NCBI GenBank assembly: GCA_934631985.1
Contig: CAKTYE010000040.1
Location: 1-21,971, forward strand
Source of the DNA: an uncultured Clostridia bacterium
GTDB lineage: Bacteria; Bacillota; Clostridia; Christensenellales; Aristaeellaceae
Length of the DNA stretch: 21,971 nt
Reading direction: 5' to 3'
Every line of letters starts with the position of its first letter. Position 1 is the stretch's first letter. Positions 1-5,727 of this stretch are shown piece by piece. The notes below the pieces were generated by a model. It ran no database searches. It saw nothing but the letters and a program-made list of their open reading frames with translations, and was not told the origin of the DNA. Both the position numbers and the translations under genes were made by a program.

Positions 1-678
1 ACCATTGCGGAGATCATGATGCGTCCCCTGCGGCTGCACGGCATCGGCAAAAACGATGAGGAGCGCCGCGCCATGTGCATCAAGGCGCTGGAGGACGGCG
101 GCCTGATGCCTGCGGAGGACTTCCTGGTCCGCTTCCCGCATGAGCTTTCCGGCGGACAATTACAGCGCATTTCCATCCTGCGTTCCATGCTGCTGGAACC
201 GCTGTTTCTGGTGGCGGATGAGCCGGTATCCATGCTGGACGTTTCCGTCCGTGCGGAGATCATCCACATGTTCCAGCGCCTGTGCAGGACGCATAACACC
301 GCCATCCTGTTCATTAGCCATGATATTGCCATTGTGCGCTACGTCTCCCAGCGGGTGGCGGTGATGTATCTGGGCCGCATTGTGGAAATGGGTGACGCAG
401 ATACGGTCATCCAGCACCCCATGCACCCCTACACCCAGGCGCTGATCTCCAACTGCTCGTCCATTGACCCGGATGCGGACATGCCGGTGATCTCCATCGA
501 GGGCGAGCCGCCGTCTCCTGTGGATCCCGGCCCCGGCTGCTATTTTGCGGATCGCTGCTTCAAGGCCTGCGACAAGTGCCGCAAAAGCTATCCGCCCATG
601 GTCACCATGCCGGACGGGCGGCAGGTCAGCTGCTTCTTTGCACAAACCATAGAGGAGGAAGAAAAGCATGAGGATTGA
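1..678 (+). CDS. Oligopeptide/dipeptide ABC transporter ATP-binding protein, C-terminal part (5' end outside window)
   Basis: This is the C-terminal part of a peptide-importer ATPase (OppF/DppF type), which hydrolyses ATP at the cytoplasmic face of the transporter. The frame is open from base 1, so the true start and the Walker A loop lie upstream. Visible are the ABC signature LSGGQ (bases 145-159), the Walker B segment LFLVADEP (202-225) followed by a D-loop (SMLD), and the switch histidine in ISHDIA. The tail has HPYTQAL and then the cysteine cluster GCYFADRC...CDKC...SCFF, typical of the C-terminal domain that peptide-transporter ATPases carry beyond the core. The stop overlaps the next gene by 11 bases, so the two are almost certainly co-transcribed. 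Family assignment is firm; the exact peptide class is not visible. Confidence 0.93.
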   Translation, partial: TIAEIMMRPLRLHGIGKNDEERRAMCIKALEDGGLMPAEDFLVRFPHELSGGQLQRISILRSMLLEPLFLVADEPVSMLDVSVRAEIIHMFQRLCRTHNTAILFISHDIAIVRYVSQRVAVMYLGRIVEMGDADTVIQHPMHPYTQALISNCSSIDPDADMPVISIEGEPPSPVDPGPGCYFADRCFKACDKCRKSYPPMVTMPDGRQVSCFFAQTIEEEEKHED

Positions 679-2056
679 GGATATTCTCGCGAAGGTTCCG
701 GCTTATGACACCTTTTTGACGGTGGATGAAATGGACGCCAGCACCTTGCAGCTAGCGAAGGACTATCCCGATGTGGTGACGGTCACCGAGGTGGGACGCT
801 CCCGCTGGAACCATCCCATTTACTGCCTGAAGATCGGCAGCGGCAGCCAGAATGCGCTGATGTACGGCACGCCCCATCCCAACGAACCCATCGGTGCGAT
901 GATGCTGGAATTTTTCAGCCGCGAGCTGGCGGAAAACGAGGAGCTGCGCCGGGAGCTGGACTACACCTTCTATATCATCAAGTCCAGCGACCCGGACGGC
1001 ACCAGCCTGAACGAGGGCTGGTTCAAGGGGCCGTTCACCATCTCCCACTACCAGCGGAATTTCTTCCGCCCCTCCTTTGCTCAGCAAGTGGAGTGGAGCT
1101 TCCCCATTGATTACAAAACGCTGCACTTCCATGCGCCCATCCCCGAAACGAAGGTGCTGATGGAGCTGATCGATCAGAAGAAGCCCACCTTCATTTACTC
1201 CCTGCACAACGCGGGCTTCGGCGGCTGCTACTGGTACCTGACCGAGGGCGACGAGGCGCTGTACAAGGAGCTGTACCGCCAGCCGGCGCTGGAAAAGGTG
1301 CCGCTGAGCCTGGGCGAGCCGGAAGCGCCTTACTGCGAGGAGTTCTATCCTGGCGTGTACCGCATGCTGGGCGTGAAGGCGCATTACGATTATCTGGAAA
1401 AGTTCGTCCCGGACAAGGATCCGGCGACGATGATCACCTCCGGCACCTCCAGCGATGAATACGCCAATCGGGAGGGGAAGATCGTTTCCCGCGCGCTGGT
1501 GAACGAGATGCCCTATTTCTATGATCCCCGCATTGACGACACCACGCCCTCCGACATGACCCGCCGGGAAGCTGTGCTGATCAATTGCGACCAGACCGAG
1601 GCCTTCTTCGCGGCCCTTACGCCTCTGTATGAACGCGCCGAGCCGCTGATCCGCACCTGGAACCCCTTCTTCATTTCGGTGGAGGATCGCATGGCAGGCA
1701 GCAGCGCCGGCAACATGGACGCGAAGCGCCAGTGGGCCATGGCCCCGGAGTTTGAGGAAAAGGCCACCGTTGCACAGAAATTTGAGAACCTCTACGGGCT
1801 GGGCTTCTATCGCAACCTGAGCGTGTGCCTGCTGTGGCGCGCCTGCACCTATGAATTGGAGCATGGCACGGACATGTCGGATGCAGTACGCGCAGAGCTG
1901 GAGGCCATCAAGGCTGATGCAGGCAAGCTGATGGAGGAGAACCTGCGCTACCTGGAGGAAAACCTTCACTACCAGGCCATTCCGATTCAGAAGCTCGTCC
2001 GCATTCAGCTGGCAAGCGGCCTGCTGTACGCTAAGTATGTACATGACAAGAACTGA
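668..2056 (+). CDS. M14-family zinc carboxypeptidase
   Basis: A 462-residue protein of the M14 metallocarboxypeptidase family, which removes C-terminal residues from peptides using one zinc ion. The zinc ligands can be placed: H70-x-x-E73 in GTPHPNEP and H180 in YSLHNAGFGG. An arginine region (YQRNFFRP, about 128-135) lies between them. E280 in LVNEMPYF is the likely catalytic glutamate. No signal peptide or membrane span is visible, so the enzyme is probably cytoplasmic. The ATG at 668 follows GAGGAGGAA within the end of the upstream ABC gene, giving an 11-base overlap. Context suggests it processes peptides brought in by that transporter. The family is clear; substrate preference is inferred only from the neighbour. 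Confidence 0.88.
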   Translation: MRIEDILAKVPAYDTFLTVDEMDASTLQLAKDYPDVVTVTEVGRSRWNHPIYCLKIGSGSQNALMYGTPHPNEPIGAMMLEFFSRELAENEELRRELDYTFYIIKSSDPDGTSLNEGWFKGPFTISHYQRNFFRPSFAQQVEWSFPIDYKTLHFHAPIPETKVLMELIDQKKPTFIYSLHNAGFGGCYWYLTEGDEALYKELYRQPALEKVPLSLGEPEAPYCEEFYPGVYRMLGVKAHYDYLEKFVPDKDPATMITSGTSSDEYANREGKIVSRALVNEMPYFYDPRIDDTTPSDMTRREAVLINCDQTEAFFAALTPLYERAEPLIRTWNPFFISVEDRMAGSSAGNMDAKRQWAMAPEFEEKATVAQKFENLYGLGFYRNLSVCLLWRACTYELEHGTDMSDAVRAELEAIKADAGKLMEENLRYLEENLHYQAIPIQKLVRIQLASGLLYAKYVHDKN

Positions 2057-2090
2057 AGGCTGAAGAACTTAAGAGAAACGTATATGCAGT

Positions 2091-2140
2091 AAAGCGGCAG
2101 GGAAGCATCCGGGACAAGGCGGATGCCTCCCTGCCGTTTT
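2091..2140 (+). terminator. Rho-independent terminator after the M14 peptidase
   Basis: Two 17-base arms (2095-2111 and 2120-2136) pair with one mismatch around an 8-base loop, followed directly by TTTT. It begins 38 bases after the peptidase stop and closes the upstream operon. Confidence 0.9.
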
Positions 2141-2153
2141 GCCTGCATGAAAT

Positions 2154-2511
2154 GTGGGGAACAGACAGCGCATCGGAGCAAGTGCTGCGAGCTTGGCAGG
2201 ATCACGCAGCTATTCAGCGCTGAGATGGATCATTTCTTTCCAGTACAACAAGCAGGGATATTTGCTCTCCATGACGAATGTCAACGGTAAAGCGGGGTTC
2301 TATGCCTGCGACAACGCGGCGGCCCGGAGGCATGAAACCTCGTTCAGCACCCTGACAACGATATATACCTACGACAGCATAGGCAAGCTGATGATCCAGG
2401 CTGGCAGCGAGCAAGCAAAATTTTTCCTGTGTTGATGATATACATGATTTTGCAGCTGACAATGGCACGGGGAAAGTAATGTAAATTGCCAATTTGTTTG
2501 ACGATGCATAG
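2154..2511 (+). pseudogene. Decayed RHS/YD-repeat protein fragment with a frameshifted C-terminal tail (copy 1)
   Basis: An open stretch (about 2154-2435) encodes two pieces that look like RHS/YD repeats: FQYNKQGYLLSMTNVNG and TIYTYDSIGKLMIQAG, both fitting the Y-x-x-x-G-x-L pattern. It lacks the many repeats and N-terminal region of an intact RHS protein, so it is a remnant. The frame ends at TGA after AKFFLC. One base fewer in the T5 run at about 2421 would restore reading into FSCVDDIHDFAADNGTGKV. After that, a TAA interrupts what would otherwise read IANLFDDA to the TAG at 2509-2511. The same tail occurs again at 3093-3216. In polymorphic-toxin loci a toxin tip follows RHS repeats and an immunity gene follows that. 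The RHS call rests on pattern only. Confidence 0.55.
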
Positions 2512-3068
2512 ACAGTTGACGCTTTTTAAGCGATTGGAGGAAATGTAATATGCCGAATACAGGTAAAATTAGAGAAATAGTCTATGAAAAAACCTTTTAT
2601 CCAAGCGGAAAGTATCGCCACTATCTATCCGTAGTTGAATTGCTACATTTGTTTGATCAAATTCTTAAGACGAATGAAACAACAGAGTATATACTGGTGA
2701 CTCCTTTTTATATAACAGCAACTGGACAACATGAATTTGATTGTTATATGTTTTTTGTCGAAAAGATTAAGAGCTGGGAAAACGAAAATGACTTAATGAA
2801 GGGATACAAAGTTGATGAAGCCGGCAATCCATATAAGGGCGTCATACGCTTCTATAAGAATGATGATCTTCAATCGTTTCAAAAAGCCATTAAAGACTAT
2901 ATGTCATGTATGGATACGATTGTGAGAGAAATATATGTTTTTTTACACAAAAAAAACAGAGTAAGAAATAGGGATATACTTTTAGGGAGCCTTTGCTTTG
3001 AAGTGGGTGCAGAGTAGGCAGTTTTGATGATGGAATGATGCAATCAGGCTGGCTGTAAGCAGCAATGA
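2388..3068 (+). repeat. Tandem duplication unit, copy 1 (toxin-tail remnant + small gene)
   Basis: This unit matches the one at about 3098-3752. Both contain a GCAAGCAAAATTTT...GATGATATACATG block, the small gene, and a trailing GGCTGTAAGCAGCAATG. Boundaries are estimated by eye; copy 1 carries about 25 extra bases between the gene stop and the trailing block. Confidence 0.8.
2550..3017 (+). CDS. Orphan immunity-type protein of unknown family, copy 1
   Basis: I do not recognise the family. The product is 155 residues, soluble, without signal peptide or membrane span, rich in aromatic and charged residues, and likely cytoplasmic. The ATG at 2550 follows TTGGAGGAA at good spacing. A paralogue of equal length lies at 3256-3723; about three quarters of positions are identical by eye. 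Residues about 96-134 (NPYKGVIRFYKNDD through MDTIVREIY) are almost unchanged, while residues about 47-95 differ often. The gene is AT-rich compared with the flanking genes, which suggests transfer. It sits directly after an RHS-like remnant with a decayed tail, the position of an immunity gene in polymorphic-toxin loci. The immunity role is inferred from context; the reading frame itself is well supported by conservation between copies. Confidence 0.75.
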   Translation: MPNTGKIREIVYEKTFYPSGKYRHYLSVVELLHLFDQILKTNETTEYILVTPFYITATGQHEFDCYMFFVEKIKSWENENDLMKGYKVDEAGNPYKGVIRFYKNDDLQSFQKAIKDYMSCMDTIVREIYVFLHKKNRVRNRDILLGSLCFEVGAE

Positions 3069-3092
3069 CAGGGTTATTATTGTAATTGCTGA

Positions 3093-3216
3093 ATAGAAGA
3101 TGACCTGCCAGCGGCACAAGCAAAATTTTCCTGTGTTGATGATATACATGATTTTGCAGCTGACAATGGCACGGGGAAAGTTATACAAGTTGCCAAATTT
3201 GTTTGACGATGCATAG
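3093..3216 (+). pseudogene. Decayed toxin-tail remnant, copy 2
   Basis: No start codon or core remains, but from 3093 a frame reads through LPAAQAKFSCVDD, then IHDFAADNGTGKVIQV, to a TGA at 3204-3206. It is in the same frame as the end of the RHS-like fragment in copy 1 (EQAKF against AQAKF). Copy 2 lacks both the T insertion and the in-frame TAA of copy 1. It has one extra A at about 3195, which moves it off the copy-1 ending at TAG 3214-3216. Different lesions in otherwise matching sequence point to a once-coding tail that decayed separately after duplication. It could instead be non-coding spacer carried along with the small gene. Confidence 0.45.
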
Positions 3217-3752
3217 GTATTTAATGATTTTCTGAGTGATTGGATGGAATGCAATATGACGAATACAGGGAAGATTAGAGAGATGGTCTATGAAAGCACC
3301 TTTTATCCAAGCGGAAGGTATCATCACTATTTATCCGTGGTTGACTGGCTAGATTTGCTTGATCAAATTCTTAAGACGAATGAAACAACAGAGTATATAC
3401 GGGCAATTCCTTTTTATAAAACAATGGACGGACAATATGAATTCGAACTTTATATGTTCTTTTGTGGAAAAATTGAGAATTGGGAAAACGAAGATGACCT
3501 AATGCGGGAATGTGAATTTGATGAAGGTGGTAATCCGTATAAAGGAGTCATACGTTTCTATAAAAATGATGATCTCCAAGCATTTCAAAAAGCCATTAAA
3601 GATTATATGTCATGTATGGATACGATTGTGAGAGAAATATATGGCTTTTTACATAGAAAATGCAGAATAAGAAATAAGGATATGCTTTTAGGAAGCCTTT
3701 GCTTTGAAGTAAACGCAAAGTAGGTGAGCAGGTTGGCTGTAAGCAGCAATGG
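3098..3752 (+). repeat. Tandem duplication unit, copy 2
   Basis: Second copy of the unit at about 2388-3068, in the same orientation and separated by only about 30 bases. The trailing GGCTGTAAGCAGCAATG is present at 3735-3751. Edges are approximate. Confidence 0.8.
3256..3723 (+). CDS. Orphan immunity-type protein of unknown family, copy 2
   Basis: A 155-residue paralogue of the product at 2550-3017. The ATG at 3256 is chosen because it aligns exactly with the copy-1 start; an in-frame ATG at 3244 would add four residues but falls inside the region equivalent to the copy-1 ribosome binding site. That site has weakened here (GGATGGA in place of GGAGGAA), so translation may be lower. Relative to copy 1, changes cluster at residues 47-95 and at the extreme C-terminus (CRIRNKD, EVNAK), while the segment at 96-134 is nearly fixed. 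The frame is intact with many substitutions and no stops, suggesting selection after duplication. The function is unknown; an immunity role is inferred from the decayed RHS/toxin remnants around it. Confidence 0.73.
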   Translation: MTNTGKIREMVYESTFYPSGRYHHYLSVVDWLDLLDQILKTNETTEYIRAIPFYKTMDGQYEFELYMFFCGKIENWENEDDLMRECEFDEGGNPYKGVIRFYKNDDLQAFQKAIKDYMSCMDTIVREIYGFLHRKCRIRNKDMLLGSLCFEVNAK

Positions 3753-3856
3753 CGAAAAATCTAACAGGAAAGCTCCAAAGCATGCCGAAAAATAGTAAAG
3801 CGCAGTGCCGCATTGCGGCGGAGACCGCAGTCAGCGAGATCAACGCGGCAAAGTAA
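3749..3856 (+). CDS. Possible 35-residue ORF or fragment
   Basis: A short frame runs from ATG 3749 to TAA 3854-3856 and encodes a basic, lysine- and alanine-rich peptide (MAKNLTGKLQSMPKNSK, ending SEINAAK). It begins inside the trailing block of duplication copy 2, and no ribosome binding site is evident. The base composition is closer to host DNA than the preceding island. It may be the end of another displaced gene or chance. Function unknown. Confidence 0.2.
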   Translation: MAKNLTGKLQSMPKNSKAQCRIAAETAVSEINAAK

Positions 3857-3877
3857 AAGCATACGAAACTTGGATGA

Positions 3878-3915
3878 AAGGGGCCGTTCCTGCGGGGACG
3901 GCTCCTCCTTTTTAT
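3878..3915 (+). terminator. Terminator-like hairpin closing the AT-rich island
   Basis: GGGCCGTTCC and GGGACGGCTCC pair around a TGCG loop with one G-T pair and one mismatch, followed by a pyrimidine-rich run ending in TTTTT. It separates the island from the sigma-factor operon. Confidence 0.7.
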
Positions 3916-3986
3916 AAAAAGTTGTCGGAAGACCCCGATCAAAACCCTCAGTCGTTCCGTCTATAAAAGTGTAGGAGGTGATGCGC

Positions 3987-4496
3987 ATGGAGGTTGTCAA
4001 GGGCCCTGACAGCGTCCGCGAACAGCAGCTTTGCCGGATGGTAGACCAATATCAAACTAGCCTGCTGCGGCTGTGCTACATGCAGCTTCACGATAAGGCG
4101 CTGGCGGAGGATGCAGTGCAGGAGACCTTTTTGAAGGCCTACAAGGGCATGGAGGCCTTCCGGGCAGACTGCACGGAAAAAACCTGGCTCATGCGCATTG
4201 CCGTCAACACCTGCCGGGATATGCTGCGCTCGGCATGGCTGCGGCATCTGGATCGCCGCGTTACGCCGGAACAGCTGCCGGAGCCTGCTGCGCCGCCGGA
4301 GACGGAAGACGTCAGCCTGACGCTGGAGGTCATGCAGCTGCCGCAAAGGCATCGGGAAGTCATTCTGCTTTACTACTATGAGAACATGACCGTTGAGGAG
4401 ATCGCCCAGGCGCTGGGCGTTTCAAAGTCAACGGTATCGGCGCGTCTTGCGCGAGGCCGCCAGAAGCTACGACAAGTGCTGGAGGGAGGGCTTTGA
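3987..4496 (+). CDS. ECF-family RNA polymerase sigma factor
   Basis: A 169-residue sigma-70 family protein of the extracytoplasmic-function group, which directs RNA polymerase to a small regulon. Region 2 is visible as LLRLCYMQLHDKALAEDAVQETFLKAYKG, with the RIAVNTCRDMLRS segment after it. Region 4 is the helix-turn-helix LPQRHREVILLYYYENMT then EEIAQALGVSKSTVSARLARGR. Regions 1 and 3 are absent, as expected. The ATG at 3987 is chosen because AGGAGG (3973-3978) lies 8 bases upstream; the in-frame GTG 3978 and ATG 3981 overlap or touch that site. The stop is followed after two bases by the start of a single-span membrane protein, the usual sigma/anti-sigma pairing. The target regulon cannot be read from the window. 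Confidence 0.92.
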   Translation: MEVVKGPDSVREQQLCRMVDQYQTSLLRLCYMQLHDKALAEDAVQETFLKAYKGMEAFRADCTEKTWLMRIAVNTCRDMLRSAWLRHLDRRVTPEQLPEPAAPPETEDVSLTLEVMQLPQRHREVILLYYYENMTVEEIAQALGVSKSTVSARLARGRQKLRQVLEGGL

Positions 4497-4498
4497 CC

Positions 4499-5650
4499 AT
4501 GAACAACAGGCAGGAAAAAGACCGCTTGCGTCATGCCATCGACACAACGCTTTCCGGGCTGGCGGAGGATCCCTGGCTTGCGCAGCGCGTACTGTCCAAA
4601 GCGAAGGGAGAAGAAAAAGTGAAGAAAAAGCTATCCATTGGATTCATTCTTGCCATGGTGGTGGTACTTGCCGCCGTGAGCGCTGCCATTGCCGCAACGA
4701 TCAACCTTTTTGAAAAGCTCGGGCAGTTCGAACCGCGGTTTGCAGAGATCGCTCCCAAGGCGACGCTTCAAGCCGCTGCGCCCGTGACCACCGATAGTGC
4801 GGAAACAGGCCCTGTGACAGCCGCCATTACAAATGCCTACTATGACGGCGATGCGCTGCTGATTGGCTATACGGTGCAAAGTCAGACGGTCTATGAGCGC
4901 TTTACGCCCACTGTAGATCAGCTTGCACAGATGCAGCAGGCAGATGCCGAAATGGCAGAAGAAAGCGCCAATATCACGGAGAACTATGCTGCCGAGCTGA
5001 TGCAGGCGCAGCAGAACGGTACGCCGTGGGGAATAGTCAGATACAGCATTACAGTGTCGGATCATACCTACATCAATGGAACGGTCGATGCAGGCCCCTG
5101 GGTAGAGACGGAGGACGAAGCGCAGCCGGGATACTTTGCCGCCATTCGCGACATTGAGGATTTGCCGGAGGAGGTCAGGGGGCTGGACGCACTGAACATA
5201 AGCATTGCTGTGCATCAAAATGCGCTCTACACTTATTTTGATGGCAAGACTTATTACTGCCTGAACGAACGCACAGAGCTTCCCGCCATGACGGCGACGG
5301 TGCATCGCGCCGCACACGACACAGCGCAGCTAATGGGGTTTGGAACGGTGCAGGGAACCCAAATTTGTGTGACGGTGGAAGCCTCTGAGGTTCACTTGTC
5401 AGCGAAGCTCACGGCGATGAATGGAACGCTTCCCGAACTGGCAGTGGGGGCTTCTTATGACCTTCGGCTCGTGGATGCGGCGGGGTATGTATTCAGCGCG
5501 AATGCAGAAGAAATGCCAGATAAGGGCAGCATACTATTTACCTTTGACGGCAATGGCAGGACCCCAGAGGTGCTGGAGGCTTATGTGATGGTACTCAGCG
5601 ACGCAGGGGAGACAGAAGAAGTGCATGTTGTTTTGGAGGTGAATGGGTAA
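4499..5650 (+). CDS. Putative membrane-anchored anti-sigma factor
   Basis: A 383-residue protein with a short cytoplasmic N-terminus (about 1-44, MNNRQEKDRLRHAIDTTL...), one membrane span at about 46-68 (IGFILAMVVVLAAVSAAIA), and an external region of about 310 residues without recognisable enzyme motifs. The ATG at 4499 has GGAGGGAGGG 8 bases upstream, inside the end of the sigma gene, so translation is probably coupled. The N-terminal DTTLSGLAEDPWLAQRVL segment followed by a lysine-rich stretch is a pattern I associate with sigma-linked regulators in Clostridia. No zinc-binding HxxxCxxC anti-sigma motif is present. It probably holds the sigma factor inactive until the external domain senses a signal. 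The role is inferred mainly from position and topology. Confidence 0.72.
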   Translation: MNNRQEKDRLRHAIDTTLSGLAEDPWLAQRVLSKAKGEEKVKKKLSIGFILAMVVVLAAVSAAIAATINLFEKLGQFEPRFAEIAPKATLQAAAPVTTDSAETGPVTAAITNAYYDGDALLIGYTVQSQTVYERFTPTVDQLAQMQQADAEMAEESANITENYAAELMQAQQNGTPWGIVRYSITVSDHTYINGTVDAGPWVETEDEAQPGYFAAIRDIEDLPEEVRGLDALNISIAVHQNALYTYFDGKTYYCLNERTELPAMTATVHRAAHDTAQLMGFGTVQGTQICVTVEASEVHLSAKLTAMNGTLPELAVGASYDLRLVDAAGYVFSANAEEMPDKGSILFTFDGNGRTPEVLEAYVMVLSDAGETEEVHVVLEVNG

Positions 5651-5660
5651 TTGTATAGCA

Positions 5661-5684
5661 AAAAGGAGGCACAAGCCTCCTTTT
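5661..5684. terminator. Bidirectional terminator between the anti-sigma gene and polA
   Basis: Perfect 10-base arms AAAAGGAGGC and GCCTCCTTTT flank an ACAA loop, giving a T run on both strands. It lies between the two converging genes and can serve both. Confidence 0.88.
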
Positions 5685-5727
5685 GGGTTTATGCGAGATT
5701 TTGAAGATTTCAGAAAAGAAAACGATT

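Noticed and set aside
752..2044. A 430-codon antisense ORF across the M14 peptidase gene
   Set aside because: It mirrors a clear coding gene in GC-rich DNA and its translation is low-complexity (His, Gln, Arg, Leu) without motifs.
2154..2435. An intact small gene encoding a 93-residue protein
   Set aside because: It has no ribosome binding site and looks like an internal piece of RHS repeats that ends at a frameshift, so I call it a pseudogene fragment.
3940..3986. Autoregulated ECF promoter before the sigma gene
   Set aside because: An AAAACC box and a CGTC box are present but only about 11-12 bases apart, too close for the usual spacing of about 16.
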